Below are positions 24,563-32,881 of a stretch of DNA of 33,002 nucleotides, in pieces. The stretch lies in assembly GCA_902766095.1 (NCBI GenBank), contig CACXCN010000090.1, positions 1 to 33,002 on the forward strand. The letters are read 5' to 3'. Below the pieces are notes generated by a model. The model was not told the origin of the DNA and made no database searches. It was given only the letters and a program-made list of their open reading frames with translations. The translations under genes were made by a program, and so were the position numbers. Source of the stretch: an uncultured Selenomonas sp. Lineage in GTDB: Bacteria > Bacillota > Negativicutes > Selenomonadales > Selenomonadaceae. Position 1 is the first letter of the stretch. Each line of letters begins with the position of its first letter.

Positions 24563-24591
24563 ATTCTAGCGCCAGCGTGTAACAATGTCAA
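24563..24591 (-). promoter_or_regulatory. Strong sigma-A-type promoter of ilvE
   Basis: On the minus strand, consensus -35 TTGACA (24586-24591) and -10 TAGAAT (24563-24568) are exactly 17 bp apart, and the ATG is about 39 nt beyond the -10. Confidence 0.85.
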
Positions 24592-24651
24592 GCATTATTA
24601 CATAAAATATCCCAGCGATTGTAAACTAAATACATGACCTGTGCACATATC

Positions 24652-26253
24652 TCAGGATTGTGCCTGACGAACCTGCTGCAAAGCTGCCGGCAGATGATCG
24701 CGGACATCCGAGGCGATGAGCCCCTCGCCCTTTTCGGCATAGGCCAGATCACCGGCCAGGCCATGCAGATATACGCCCATGAGCGGCGCCAGACCATCGT
24801 GCGAGTCACTGGCAGCACTGCTCCGACCACCATCCATCTGCTGCATGAGGCCGGCAATCGTCCCGGCCAGTACATCGCCACAGCCAGCCGTAGCCATGCC
24901 CGGATTGCCTTTGACCGAGAAGAAGGCATCGCCATCCGGATAGACGACGAGCGTACACTCGCTCTTGGCCACGAATATGCATTGATATTCCGCGGCCGCC
25001 TGACGCACCCTGGACAGCAGCTCTCTGCGCAGTTCCGGCACGGTGCAGCCGAGCAGGCCGGCCAGCTCACCCAGATGAGGCGTCAGGATCGGCACCTGGG
25101 CCAGCTGGGCCAGGTCCTGCGGCGCACTGCGGAAAGCGTATATGGCATCGGCATCCAGCACGAGAGGCTTCGGGCAGCTGCTCGCAAATATGCGGACGAG
25201 CTCCTGCGTAGCCGCAGCCCGCCCGAGCCCCGGGCCGATGAGCACGGCATCGTAGCTCTGGGCCATGGCCTGCAGGCAGTCCAGAGCAGCCTGACCACCG
25301 ATATAGCCGCAGCCAGGCTCGGGCTCCGGTACTGGCTGCGTCATGACCTCCGTCAGCTTTACCTCCATGATGTCGTGCAGGCTGGCCGGCACCGCCAGCG
25401 TGACGATGCCTGCTCCGGCCCGGAGCGCCGCACTGGCTGCCAGCGTCGCCGCTCCGGTCATGCCGCGCGAACCAGCGATGACGAGTATGCGTCCACAGGT
25501 CCCCTTGTGCGCGGACCGCGGACGTGGCGGCAGCATCGCAGCGGCCAGCTCATCATCGATCAGCGCCTGATGGATATGCTCATCGGCCAGCAGCGGACGC
25601 GGAATGCCGATATCATCGACGATAAGCCGGCCGCAGTAGTCAGCGCCCGGAGAAAGCAGCTGCCCCACTTTCGGCAGGCCGAGTGTCAGCGTCGCCCTGG
25701 CCTGTACTGCCACGGTCGACACGATTCCCGTATCAGCGGCCACGCCACTCGGTATATCGATAGCCAGTACCGGTCTGGCTGCCTCATTGACCTGTTCGAT
25801 GAGGCGCAGCGTCTTCTTCCGCAGCTCGCCGGCAAATCCCGTCCCCAATATGCCGTCGATCAGGCAGTCCGCCTTGCGCAGCGCGATGTGCAGACGATCC
25901 CAGTCCCGGTCGCCATTCAGCTCAGCGATCTCTATGCCCATACGGCTCAGCGCCGTATACATGGCGGCCGTCGCTGCACTGAAATGGCTCTTGTCGCCGG
26001 CCAGGAACACCTTGATCCGGCCGCCGGCATTGGCGAGATGGCGGGCGGCAGCCAGGGCATCGCCACCATTGTTGCCACTCCCAGCCAGCACGACGATCGC
26101 ACTTCCTGCTACATCGCCCCCTGTCAGCATCGTGCTGACGACCTCGGCGGCACGATGACCAGCATTCTCCATCAGGACGACAGAGGGCAGAGCATATTCC
26201 TCCGCCGCTACCTTATCTACCGAACGCATTTCCTCTACCAGCGAAACCTTCAT
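24652..26253 (-). CDS. nnr: Bifunctional NAD(P)HX epimerase / ADP-dependent dehydratase
   Basis: This 533-residue enzyme repairs hydrated NADH and NADPH. The N-terminal YjeF_N epimerase domain (about 1-205) has AGSGNNGGDALAAARHL and DCLIDGILGTG. The C-terminal ribokinase-like dehydratase domain (about 225-520) has HKGTCGRILVIAGSRGMTGAA and the nucleotide/catalytic loop GNPGMATAGCGDVLAGTIAG. The start is ATG 26253, with GGAGGG 6 nt upstream; the longer reading frame would begin inside acpS. The ATG overlaps the acpS stop (ATGA), so both are coupled. Pairing with acpS is common in bacteria. Confidence 0.95.
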   Translation of the reverse strand: MKVSLVEEMRSVDKVAAEEYALPSVVLMENAGHRAAEVVSTMLTGGDVAGSAIVVLAGSGNNGGDALAAARHLANAGGRIKVFLAGDKSHFSAATAAMYTALSRMGIEIAELNGDRDWDRLHIALRKADCLIDGILGTGFAGELRKKTLRLIEQVNEAARPVLAIDIPSGVAADTGIVSTVAVQARATLTLGLPKVGQLLSPGADYCGRLIVDDIGIPRPLLADEHIHQALIDDELAAAMLPPRPRSAHKGTCGRILVIAGSRGMTGAATLAASAALRAGAGIVTLAVPASLHDIMEVKLTEVMTQPVPEPEPGCGYIGGQAALDCLQAMAQSYDAVLIGPGLGRAAATQELVRIFASSCPKPLVLDADAIYAFRSAPQDLAQLAQVPILTPHLGELAGLLGCTVPELRRELLSRVRQAAAEYQCIFVAKSECTLVVYPDGDAFFSVKGNPGMATAGCGDVLAGTIAGLMQQMDGGRSSAASDSHDGLAPLMGVYLHGLAGDLAYAEKGEGLIASDVRDHLPAALQQVRQAQS

Positions 26254-26627
26254 GGCCTGCCCTCCATAACACATACTGCCGTTGCATACTGACGCGCATG
26301 CGACAGCGAAAGATGAATCGCCTGTACGCCCCGCTCGGCGGCCAGCTTCTCATAATAGCCGCTCAATCTGACATGAGGACAGCCGAGTTCATCATTGACG
26401 ACCTCGATATCAAGCAATGTCCCCTGACGCAAGCCCGTACCGAAAGCTTTCAGCACGGCCTCTTTTGCTGCGAATCTGGCTGCCAGCGATGCCGCTGCCT
26501 GCTTACCGCGCTGCAACGCATACTCGCGCTCCGCTGCCGTATAGACCCGCTGCAGGAAATGCTCCGATGTCACTGCCTTGCTTATGCGCTCGATCTCTAT
26601 GATATCTGTCCCTACGCCCAATATCAC
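26250..26627 (-). CDS. acpS: Holo-[acyl-carrier-protein] synthase AcpS
   Basis: This 125-residue enzyme moves the 4'-phosphopantetheine arm from CoA to a serine of acyl carrier protein. The metal-binding residues are seen in GVGTDIIEIERI (D8) and RFAAKEAVLKAFGTG (the E of AKEA). Full length for the family. The start is GTG at 26627, with GGGTG about 6 nt upstream. The motAB terminator is only 26 nt upstream, so its promoter is unclear; low-level readthrough may supply it. Confidence 0.93.
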   Translation of the reverse strand: MILGVGTDIIEIERISKAVTSEHFLQRVYTAAEREYALQRGKQAAASLAARFAAKEAVLKAFGTGLRQGTLLDIEVVNDELGCPHVRLSGYYEKLAAERGVQAIHLSLSHARQYATAVCVMEGRP

Positions 26628-26653
26628 TCATATCACCCGGCCGCTCTACCTGC

Positions 26654-26690
26654 AAAAGAGGTTGTCACAACACCTGCAACAGCCTCTTTT
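26654..26690 (-). terminator. Bidirectional hairpin after motAB
   Basis: AAAAGAGG (26654-26661) and CCTCTTTT (26683-26690) pair with a further GTTG/CAAC step; T runs occur on both sides. On the minus strand it ends the motAB transcript 41 nt past the motB stop. Confidence 0.75.
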
Positions 26691-26731
26691 CTCAATTCGT
26701 CTATATTAATTATTAAAAATCCCGAAAAGAA

Positions 26732-27637
26732 TCAGTGATTGGCCGGATTGCCCGGCATCGTGGCACGCAAGTTGGGCACGATACTGCCCTGAGGCACCGA
26801 CGGGCCGCCCGTCGCCGGCACTACATTGCTGTCCCCGGTAGCGAAGCTCGTCTGCGTCTGCTCGCCATCAGCACCTGTCGTCTTCTCATTCGGATTATAT
26901 TGATAGTTGCGCGCGATGAATATCTCGACGCGGCGGTTCTGGCTGCGTCCCTCCTCCGTGCTGTTATCAGCAATCGGCCGATACTCGCTATAGCCTACAG
27001 CGCTGAAGCGCCGTGGATCGAGACTGCTGTTTATCGACAGCAGATATTTCATGAAATTCAGGGCACGCGCCGAACTCAGTTCCCAGTTCGACGGGTACTG
27101 AGCACTGCTGATGGGGACATTATCCGTGTGTCCGGATATGACGACGCGCTCATTGACCGTCGCCAAGAGTCCCGCTACGACCGGGGCAATCGACTGCGCC
27201 TGATTGACGAGTTCAGCTGACCCCGAGGGGAACAGCGCCCGCTCCTTTATACGGATCATCAGTCCGTCTTCCGACAGCTGAGTTCCGACCTGATCCTGCA
27301 GATTATTGGCTTCTATATATTCCTCCATCTGCTTCTGGATTTTCTGCAGATTCTGACTCTCCTGCAGATAGGCCGAATTACCACGATCTTCATCATAGGG
27401 AATCTCAGCCATGCGTCCTGCATTCGGTCCCATCTTATCGAAGAACGAAGGGCCGCCACTATTGAAGGCCGCACTGAAAGCCTGCGCCATCTGCGAAACT
27501 TTCTTCTGATCCGTCTGCGACATCGCAAACAAGCATATGAACAGAGCCAGCAGAAGCGTAAGCAGGTCCGAATAAGGCAGCAACCAAGCCTCGCTGGCCC
27601 CCTCTTCTTTTGGTTTCCCGCGTTTCTTTCTCGCCAT
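26732..27637 (-). CDS. motB: Flagellar motor stator protein MotB (OmpA-like)
   Basis: This 301-residue protein is a stator subunit. A basic cytoplasmic start leads to one transmembrane helix (about 21-40, PYSDLLTLLLALFICLFAMS) containing the proton/Na+-carrying aspartate D24. A plug/linker region follows, then an OmpA-like peptidoglycan-binding domain (about 140-245) with SGHTDNVPI and SQNRRVEIFI. The last 55 residues are a Gly/Pro/Thr-rich tail beyond the usual MotB end. It is 8 nt after motA. The coupling ion cannot be decided here. Confidence 0.93.
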   Translation of the reverse strand: MARKKRGKPKEEGASEAWLLPYSDLLTLLLALFICLFAMSQTDQKKVSQMAQAFSAAFNSGGPSFFDKMGPNAGRMAEIPYDEDRGNSAYLQESQNLQKIQKQMEEYIEANNLQDQVGTQLSEDGLMIRIKERALFPSGSAELVNQAQSIAPVVAGLLATVNERVVISGHTDNVPISSAQYPSNWELSSARALNFMKYLLSINSSLDPRRFSAVGYSEYRPIADNSTEEGRSQNRRVEIFIARNYQYNPNEKTTGADGEQTQTSFATGDSNVVPATGGPSVPQGSIVPNLRATMPGNPANH

Positions 27638-27645
27638 GCCTTACA

Positions 27646-28419
27646 TCACTCCTTTTGCAGACCTTCGCGCTCCGACTGCGGTATGAATACCATGAGCTTA
27701 GCCTCGATAGAAGTCGGCGAATCGCCAGCCTGGAGCGACAGGATACCTTCGATGATCATGCGTTTCTCACTGATCTCAGCATCAGACATGATCTTCAGCT
27801 TGTTAGCAAACGGAAGCCAGAGAACATAACCGGTGAATATACCAAGCATCGTCGCTATGAAGGCAGCTGCTATGGAATGACCGAGTTTGTCAATATCGTT
27901 CAGATTGCCCAGAGCTGCAATCAGACCGACAACAGCGCCCAGGACGCCCAGTGTCGGTGCATAGGTACCTGCCTGGGTGAACATCGAGCGTCCCTCCGCG
28001 TGGCGCTCCTGCATGACCGCCAGCTCCGCATCGAGGACATCACTGACGAACTCCGGATCCATACCATCGATAATCATATTCAGGCCCGTGCGGAAGAACG
28101 GATCCTCGATCTCACCGACCTTGTTCTCCAGAGCCAGCAAGCCCTCACGACGGGCGATCTGGGACAGCTCGACAAACAGCTGGAGCAGTTCTGCCTTCTT
28201 CTGCAGGGGCTGAGCCTTGAACGTCATCTTGATCAGATTGGGGAAATTCTTCAGCTGTTTCATCTTAAAACCAATGAACAGGCATGAGAACGTACCGCCT
28301 ATTATGATCAAGAATGCTGCCGGATTATTGAGCGCTGTAATCGGCGCGCCCTTCAGCACCATACCCACGAATACAGATATGAAGCCCATAACCAGGCCGA
28401 TACATGTCGATATTTCCAA
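27646..28419 (-). CDS. motA: Flagellar motor stator protein MotA
   Basis: This 257-residue stator subunit has four transmembrane helices: two near the N-terminus (about 4-24 and 34-52) and two in the last third. The conserved APTLGVLGAVVGLIAAL and GIFTGYVLWLPFANKL helices hold the prolines that line the ion path. The cytoplasmic loop (about 55-150) contains the ARREGLLALEN element that meets the rotor. With motB it indicates a flagellated cell, though no other flagellar gene is in the window. It is driven by a sigma-A-type promoter (28519-28547), not an obvious flagellar sigma-28 site. Confidence 0.94.
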   Translation of the reverse strand: MEISTCIGLVMGFISVFVGMVLKGAPITALNNPAAFLIIIGGTFSCLFIGFKMKQLKNFPNLIKMTFKAQPLQKKAELLQLFVELSQIARREGLLALENKVGEIEDPFFRTGLNMIIDGMDPEFVSDVLDAELAVMQERHAEGRSMFTQAGTYAPTLGVLGAVVGLIAALGNLNDIDKLGHSIAAAFIATMLGIFTGYVLWLPFANKLKIMSDAEISEKRMIIEGILSLQAGDSPTSIEAKLMVFIPQSEREGLQKE

Positions 28420-28518
28420 AACGAAAGCCTCCCTTATCCCTCTTCCTTAATGAAGCTTAGGCATGTCTATATGTTATTTATTCAATGCCGAAACAGAAAA
28501 TCCTACTGATGCTAGAAA

Positions 28519-28547
28519 ATTTTAGTGCGGAAATCGATAATTTTCAA
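28519..28547 (-). promoter_or_regulatory. Promoter of motAB
   Basis: On the minus strand, -35 TTGAAA (28542-28547) and -10 TAAAAT (28519-28524) are 17 bp apart. The 5' leader is about 90 nt. A sigma-28 consensus was not seen. Confidence 0.7.
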
Positions 28548-28570
28548 TTATTATATCATACATTTACTAA

Positions 28571-28584
28571 AAATATGGTATAAT
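28571..28584 (+). promoter_or_regulatory. Extended -10 promoter for the LysR gene
   Basis: TATGGTATAAT has both a consensus -10 (28579-28584) and an upstream TG, so it can work without a good -35. It is about 130 nt before the LysR ATG and faces away from the motAB promoter. Confidence 0.6.
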
Positions 28585-28713
28585 GGTTTAAAGATAACAA
28601 AAGGTTATGATATTGCCTGTATAAAATATCCCCCTCTGGCAAACAGTGTTGGCAACTTATTATAACGCCGATGTCTGATTTTGACCATAGGAAAATACAG
28701 AAAGAGGTATGCT

Positions 28714-29610
28714 ATGGAATTACGACAGCTAGAATATTTCCAGATGGCCAGCCATCTGCATAACATCACCCGCGCGGCCGAGCGCCTGCGCGTCTCGCAG
28801 CCGAATATAACGGTAGCCATAAAGAAGCTCGAAGCCGAACTTGGCATCCAGCTGTTCGATCGCAGCCAGAAGCAGCTGCTGCTGACGCCGGAGGGCAAGA
28901 TATTCCTGACCCGGATCGAGCTGGCGCTGCGCAACATCCAGGATGCGGTGCTCGAAGTCAACGACTACAAGCAGCTGCAAAAGGGAACCATAAAGATCGG
29001 CATCCCACCTATGATGGGTGCCTACCTGTTCCCTAAGATATTCTCGAGTTTCCAGAAGCACTATCCGCATCTCGACATCTTCCTGCAGGAGGAGGGCTCT
29101 GTATCTATTCGCGAGCAGCTGGAGCGCGATGAACTTGATTTCGGTATCATCATCATCTCAGGTGCTTCCTCGAACCTGCAGCTCCTGCCCATGTCGAAAA
29201 GCCAGCTGCTCTGCTGTGTACCAGCCAACAGCCCGCTGGCTCAGAAAGAGTCCCTGACGCCTCAGGAGATCGCTAAGACGAATATCCTCATGATGAAGGA
29301 AGGCTCCTTCCTGCGGGAACTTACCATGGCCAAGATGAAAGAGGCTGGCGTCACGCCGAATATCGTACTGGAGTCCAACCAGATCGTCACCCTGCGCGGC
29401 CTCGTATCGAGCGGCGTCGGCATCGCTTTCATGCTCGATATGGTGGCCAAGGACTCTCCGACGCTGAAGGCAATACCGCTCTCAGAACCCATCTATGTCG
29501 ATATCGGCTTAGCGTGGAAAAAGGATCGTTACATCTCGAAAGCGGCCCAGGCATTCATCGATTTCTGCAAGAACAATCTGCAGGACGTAGCCGTAAGCAT
29601 TCCAAAATAA
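28714..29610 (+). CDS. LysR-type transcriptional regulator
   Basis: This 298-residue DNA-binding protein has the LysR winged helix at its start (LRQLEYFQMASHLHNITRAA, then LRVSQPNITVAIKKLE as recognition helix) and a periplasmic-binding-type effector domain after about residue 90. The start is ATG 28714 (MELRQLEYF), with AAAGAGG 7 nt upstream; the longer frame would add 11 residues from a TTG. It converges on the D-malate/tartrate dehydrogenase gene and lies near the dicarboxylate carrier, so it is the likely activator of that pathway (compare DmlR of E. coli). The effector is not shown by sequence. Confidence 0.9.
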   Translation: MELRQLEYFQMASHLHNITRAAERLRVSQPNITVAIKKLEAELGIQLFDRSQKQLLLTPEGKIFLTRIELALRNIQDAVLEVNDYKQLQKGTIKIGIPPMMGAYLFPKIFSSFQKHYPHLDIFLQEEGSVSIREQLERDELDFGIIIISGASSNLQLLPMSKSQLLCCVPANSPLAQKESLTPQEIAKTNILMMKEGSFLRELTMAKMKEAGVTPNIVLESNQIVTLRGLVSSGVGIAFMLDMVAKDSPTLKAIPLSEPIYVDIGLAWKKDRYISKAAQAFIDFCKNNLQDVAVSIPK

Positions 29611-29628
29611 TCTCCTATCAGAAGATAG

Positions 29629-29680
29629 ACAGGCAGCCGCCGGACACGATGAAATGTCGTCCGGCGGCTGCCTGTTTTTG
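29629..29680. terminator. Bidirectional terminator between the LysR gene and dmlA
   Basis: A 17-bp perfect stem (29629-29645 with 29659-29675) ends in a T run on the plus strand (to 29679); the minus strand has only a few T. It lies 18 nt after the LysR stop and serves the convergent gene less well. Confidence 0.9.
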
Positions 29681-29703
29681 ATATATCTTGTTAAAACGTA
29701 TTC

Positions 29704-30768
29704 TTAGCGCTGCAGGATCTCCATGATGGCCGGCGCTATGTCAGAGGTACGGGCTGTGCCACCGAGATCCGGCGTCAGCGTCTTCTTCTCTACGAGCAAT
29801 GTCTCAATAGCCGCTATGATGCGCTGGCCCCACTCCGGACGACCGAAGAAATCAAGCATCTGCGATACCGACCATATCGCTGCCAGCGGATTGGCCAGCC
29901 CCTGGCCGGCGATATCCGGCGCACTGCCATGGATCGGCTCGAACATCGAGGGATACTTGCGCTCCGGATTCAGGTTAGCTCCGGCGGCCAGGCCCATGCC
30001 ACCGGCGATGGCCGCGCCGAGATCTGTCAGTATATCACCGAAGAGATTGCTTGTGACGACGACCTGGAACCGCTGCGGCGCCTTGACGAAGAACATGCTT
30101 GCGGCATCGACGAGCAATTTCTGCGTCTTCACTTCGGGATATTCCTGGCCGATTTCCGCAAATATCTCATCCCAGAACACCATTGAATAGCCGAGGGCAT
30201 TGCCCTTCGAGATGGAGGTCAGCGTCTTGTGCTCGCGCTTCGCTATCTCATAGGCATAGCGGATGACGCGCTCGCAGCCATGACGGGAGAACACCCCCGT
30301 CTGCAGCGCCACCTCGCGCGGCGTACCGCGATAGAGCCGCGCCCCGACATCCGCATATTCACCCTCGCTGTTCTCGCGGACGACCGTCATGTCGATATCG
30401 CCGACCTTGACGCCGCTCAGCGGACATGGCGCTCCATTCAGCAGCTTGACCGGCCGCAGATTGATGTACTGGTCAAAGCCCCGCCGGATCTTGAGCAGCA
30501 GATCCCCCAGCGATACATTGTCCGGTACGCCGGGGTAGCCCACGGCTCCCAGATATATCGCATCGTACTGGCTGAGCTGGTCCATGCCATCGGCTGGCAT
30601 CATCTCGCCGTGCTTCAGGTAATACTCGCAGCCCCAGGGGAAATCCGTATACTCGACCTCGAAGCCGCCATCGAGCGCCGCTACGCCCGAAAAGACCTTC
30701 TTGCCCTCGGCAATGACCTCCGGTCCTATGCCATCACCGGCGATGACGGCAATCTTTAATTTATCCAT
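29704..30768 (-). CDS. dmlA: D-malate / tartrate dehydrogenase (decarboxylating), isopropylmalate dehydrogenase superfamily
   Basis: This 354-residue NAD+-dependent enzyme oxidises and decarboxylates D-malate or tartrate. AGDGIGPEVI near the start is common to the superfamily. The region FPWGCEYYLKHGEMMP and DIDMTVVRENSEGEYADVG, as well as LNPERKYPSMFEPIHGSAPDI, closely follow E. coli DmlA and Pseudomonas tartrate dehydrogenase rather than LeuB. There is no leuC/leuD nearby. The start is ATG 30768, with GGAGG 5 nt upstream; the longer frame would begin at GTG 30780. It lies downstream of a dicarboxylate carrier and next to a LysR regulator. Whether malate or tartrate is the main substrate is open. 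Confidence 0.85.
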   Translation of the reverse strand: MDKLKIAVIAGDGIGPEVIAEGKKVFSGVAALDGGFEVEYTDFPWGCEYYLKHGEMMPADGMDQLSQYDAIYLGAVGYPGVPDNVSLGDLLLKIRRGFDQYINLRPVKLLNGAPCPLSGVKVGDIDMTVVRENSEGEYADVGARLYRGTPREVALQTGVFSRHGCERVIRYAYEIAKREHKTLTSISKGNALGYSMVFWDEIFAEIGQEYPEVKTQKLLVDAASMFFVKAPQRFQVVVTSNLFGDILTDLGAAIAGGMGLAAGANLNPERKYPSMFEPIHGSAPDIAGQGLANPLAAIWSVSQMLDFFGRPEWGQRIIAAIETLLVEKKTLTPDLGGTARTSDIAPAIMEILQR

Positions 30769-30810
30769 ATTTGCCTCCACTATTTGATTGATTAAACTTT
30801 GACACTAAAA

Positions 30811-30933
30811 AAGCCTTCCCCTCAGCGGAAGGTGCCCCGTCAGGGGCGAAAGAGGTGTCACCACCAGCGTGGCCTTGCAAAACGCCTCTTTCGTCTCGCG
30901 CAAGTGCGAGACACTTTCCCGCAGGAGAAGGTT
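30811..30933. repeat. REP-like folded intergenic element
   Basis: Four pairings make one cross-shaped fold: the ends (AAGCCTTCCCCTCAGCGGAAGGTG and the complement of CACTTTCCCGCAGGAGAAGG) pair with each other; inside are GCCCC/GGGGC (30834-30847), GAAAGAGG/CCTCTTTC (30848-30892) and TCTCGC/GCGAGA (30894-30911). It starts 5 nt past the carrier stop. On the minus strand the last part (CCTTCC/GGAAGG, then six T) can end transcription. I recall similar elements scattered between genes of gut Firmicutes. No gene inside it is credible. Confidence 0.7.
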
Positions 30934-30938
30934 TATCA

Positions 30939-32282
30939 TCACATAACGATATGTGCCATGACAAAGCCCATGCAGCAACCCGTGAATACACCGATCAGAC
31001 CTGGTATCATGAAGGAATGATTCAGGATGTACTTGCCGATGCGCGTCGTGCCCGACCGATCGAAACCGATGCAGGCCAGATCCGAAGGATAGGTCGGCAG
31101 GAAGAAGTAACCATAGCAGGCCGAGATGAACGACATGATGATTACCGGGTCGAGGCCGGCCGACAGAGCCAGCGGCATGACGATGGCAATGCCCGCTGCC
31201 TGCGAATTAACGAGCTTCGAAGTGACGAATGCGACGATTGCGTACAGCCATGGATACTGACCGACGGCTACGCCGAGAGCCTCTTTGAGGAAAGTCATGT
31301 GGTTGCTGAAGTAGGTATCAGCCATCCAGGCAACACCATAGACGGAAACCAGAGCTACGATACCGGAACGGAACACCTGGCTGTTGCCGACGTCCTTGGC
31401 TTTGATAGCACAGGTCAGCAGGATGATCGCCGAAACGAACAGCATGACCATCTGGATGAGCGTCGTCATCGATATCGGCTTCATAGCACCCTTGGCATTT
31501 GGGAAATGCGGCAGCAGATCCGGGAACTGGCCCATGAGTGCGATGCAGAGGATGCCGAGCAGGAATATAATCGTAGCGCGATAATAGGATTTCGGCAGCT
31601 GCTTGTCCTGCAGCGACTCCGTAGAGTTACCATAAACATACTCACGGTTCTCAGGATCCTTGATGAATTCCTGGAAGCGCTCATCCTTATCGAGGTCCTT
31701 ACCACGACGATAGCTCCAGAGCGCTGCACAGATGACACCGAAGCAGGTAGCCGGAATGGATACCATGAGAATCTGCAGGACCGTGTAATTGTAGCCTGCA
31801 GCAGCCATGAAACCAACGATCGAGACAACAGCGACGGAAGCCGGGGATGCGCAGATACCCATCTGCGAAGCGACGGACGATACAGCCATCGGACGCTCCG
31901 GACGGATGCCCTCCTTGATCGCTATATCATAGATGATCGGGAACATCGTGTACACGACATGGCCCGTGCCGCAAAGAACCGTCAGGAACCAAGTCGTCAG
32001 CGGAGCGAAAATCGTGACATGCTTCGGATTGCTACGCAGGAATTTCTCTGCGTACTTCAGCATGACCGTGAGGCCGCCTGATGTCTGCAGGAATCCGGCG
32101 CAGGTGACAACTGCCAGAATCGTGAGCATGACTCCGATCGGCGGATTGCCTGGCTTATAGCCGAAGACAAACGTGAAGATAACCAAACCTATGCCACTGA
32201 TGACCGCCAGGCCGATACCGCCATGACGCACACCGATGACTAAGCAGGCTAAGAGAATGATGAGACCTAAGATCATTTCCAT
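30939..32282 (-). CDS. Anaerobic C4-dicarboxylate transporter (DcuA/DcuB family)
   Basis: This 447-residue membrane protein has about 10-12 helices and the Dcu hallmarks: GTGHVVYTMFPIIYD in the first third (the conserved TGHxxYxxxP element) and SVASQMGICASPASVA, then NSQAAGIAIVMPLALSAG. Members exchange fumarate, malate, succinate, aspartate or tartrate. The start is ATG 32282, with GGGAG about 7 nt upstream, giving the usual DcuB length; the longer frame adds ten residues. With the dehydrogenase it forms a D-malate/tartrate uptake and oxidation unit. A TATAAT (-10, 32316-32321) precedes it, but the -35 is poor, which suits activator control. Confidence 0.9.
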   Translation of the reverse strand: MEMILGLIILLACLVIGVRHGGIGLAVISGIGLVIFTFVFGYKPGNPPIGVMLTILAVVTCAGFLQTSGGLTVMLKYAEKFLRSNPKHVTIFAPLTTWFLTVLCGTGHVVYTMFPIIYDIAIKEGIRPERPMAVSSVASQMGICASPASVAVVSIVGFMAAAGYNYTVLQILMVSIPATCFGVICAALWSYRRGKDLDKDERFQEFIKDPENREYVYGNSTESLQDKQLPKSYYRATIIFLLGILCIALMGQFPDLLPHFPNAKGAMKPISMTTLIQMVMLFVSAIILLTCAIKAKDVGNSQVFRSGIVALVSVYGVAWMADTYFSNHMTFLKEALGVAVGQYPWLYAIVAFVTSKLVNSQAAGIAIVMPLALSAGLDPVIIMSFISACYGYFFLPTYPSDLACIGFDRSGTTRIGKYILNHSFMIPGLIGVFTGCCMGFVMAHIVM

Positions 32283-32315
32283 TGACAATCTCCCTTTCCT
32301 TTTGCTAGTCAATAT

Positions 32316-32321
32316 ATTATA
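32316..32321 (-). promoter_or_regulatory. -10 element upstream of the dicarboxylate transporter
   Basis: TATAAT on the minus strand, 33 nt before the ATG, lacks a good -35. The sequence just upstream carries ATAAC.. and ..TTAT arms about 15 nt apart, a possible LysR-type site; the link to the nearby regulator is inference. Confidence 0.4.
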
Positions 32322-32411
32322 AAATCCCCTATGTCTGTTATGTTCGTCACACTCGCTAAAAATCCTTCAAGATAAATTTATTTTTTTACATGGATTCTAT
32401 ATTATTTTAGC

Positions 32412-32437
32412 AAAAAAGCATCCCTCGCGGATGCTTT
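32412..32437 (-). terminator. Terminator after the small membrane protein gene
   Basis: On the minus strand AAAGCATCC pairs with GGATGCTTT (32415-32437) around a 5-nt loop, then six T. It begins 15 nt after the gene's stop and isolates it from the dicarboxylate transporter. Confidence 0.85.
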
Positions 32438-32451
32438 GCTTTAATTCTATA

Positions 32452-32796
32452 TTAATTAAATAACAGGTGCAGAAAAAACCATGCCACTAAGCCGATACCT
32501 ACTATGGTCAGCATGATTGGCAGCGCCACAAAGAAGAGGAACGATATCAAGGCGATGCCGCCAATGATTAGAGCCAGTCGCATCATCCAGCTGCCGCTGC
32601 TGCCGGTTAATATGTCCCACAGTTGCCGCCAGCCGCTGCGGCGCACGCCGAAGTGCCCACCTGTCGGCCGGTAACCTGACTGCCCTGCATGCGTCTGCGA
32701 GAAATCACCGCTATCAATCGTCTCTCCCGTATAATTATAGTGATCCGCATCCGACATGACGCGCACCTTGCTGTCTTCATCATTCTCGTAAGCCAT
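32452..32796 (-). CDS. Small two-helix membrane protein, unknown
   Basis: I do not recognise this 114-residue protein. Residues 1-63 are polar and acidic, with no signal peptide. Two hydrophobic helices follow (about 70-90 and 92-112), separated by ALPIM, so it should be a hairpin in the membrane with the N-terminus in the cytoplasm. The start ATG 32796 is chosen because GAGGG is 9 nt upstream; the ATG at 32805 overlaps that site. It has its own promoter (32848-32877) and terminator. It lies just downstream of an rRNA operon. Confidence 0.75.
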   Translation of the reverse strand: MAYENDEDSKVRVMSDADHYNYTGETIDSGDFSQTHAGQSGYRPTGGHFGVRRSGWRQLWDILTGSSGSWMMRLALIIGGIALISFLFFVALPIMLTIVGIGLVAWFFLHLLFN

Positions 32797-32823
32797 ATCA
32801 CACATCCCTCAGATCAATACTGT

Positions 32824-32877
32824 AAAAAAATCAACCCTGATGGTTGAATTATATCATACCTTAGTCATTGCAAGCAA
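32824..32877 (-). promoter_or_regulatory. Promoter and operator-like dyad of the small membrane protein gene
   Basis: On the minus strand, -35 TTGCTT (32872-32877) and -10 TATAAT (32848-32853) are 18 bp apart. A perfect 6-bp dyad TCAACC/GGTTGA (32831-32847) abuts the -10 and would span the start of transcription, followed by seven T. Because transcription begins within it, a repressor site is more likely than a terminator. Confidence 0.6.
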
Positions 32878-32881
32878 TAAG

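Noticed and set aside
24634-26292. Plus-strand reading frame of 552 codons
   Set aside because: It is antisense to nnr, whose two domains are intact.
28440-28470. Third copy of the structured repeat near motA
   Set aside because: Only CTTAGGC/ATG fragments match and the stem does not form.
29704-30768. 3-Isopropylmalate dehydrogenase (leuB)
   Set aside because: Sequence landmarks follow DmlA/tartrate dehydrogenase, and no other leucine gene is nearby.
30761-30991. Small minus-strand reading frame of 76 codons
   Set aside because: It lies across the REP-like element; such peptides are often wrongly annotated from these repeats.
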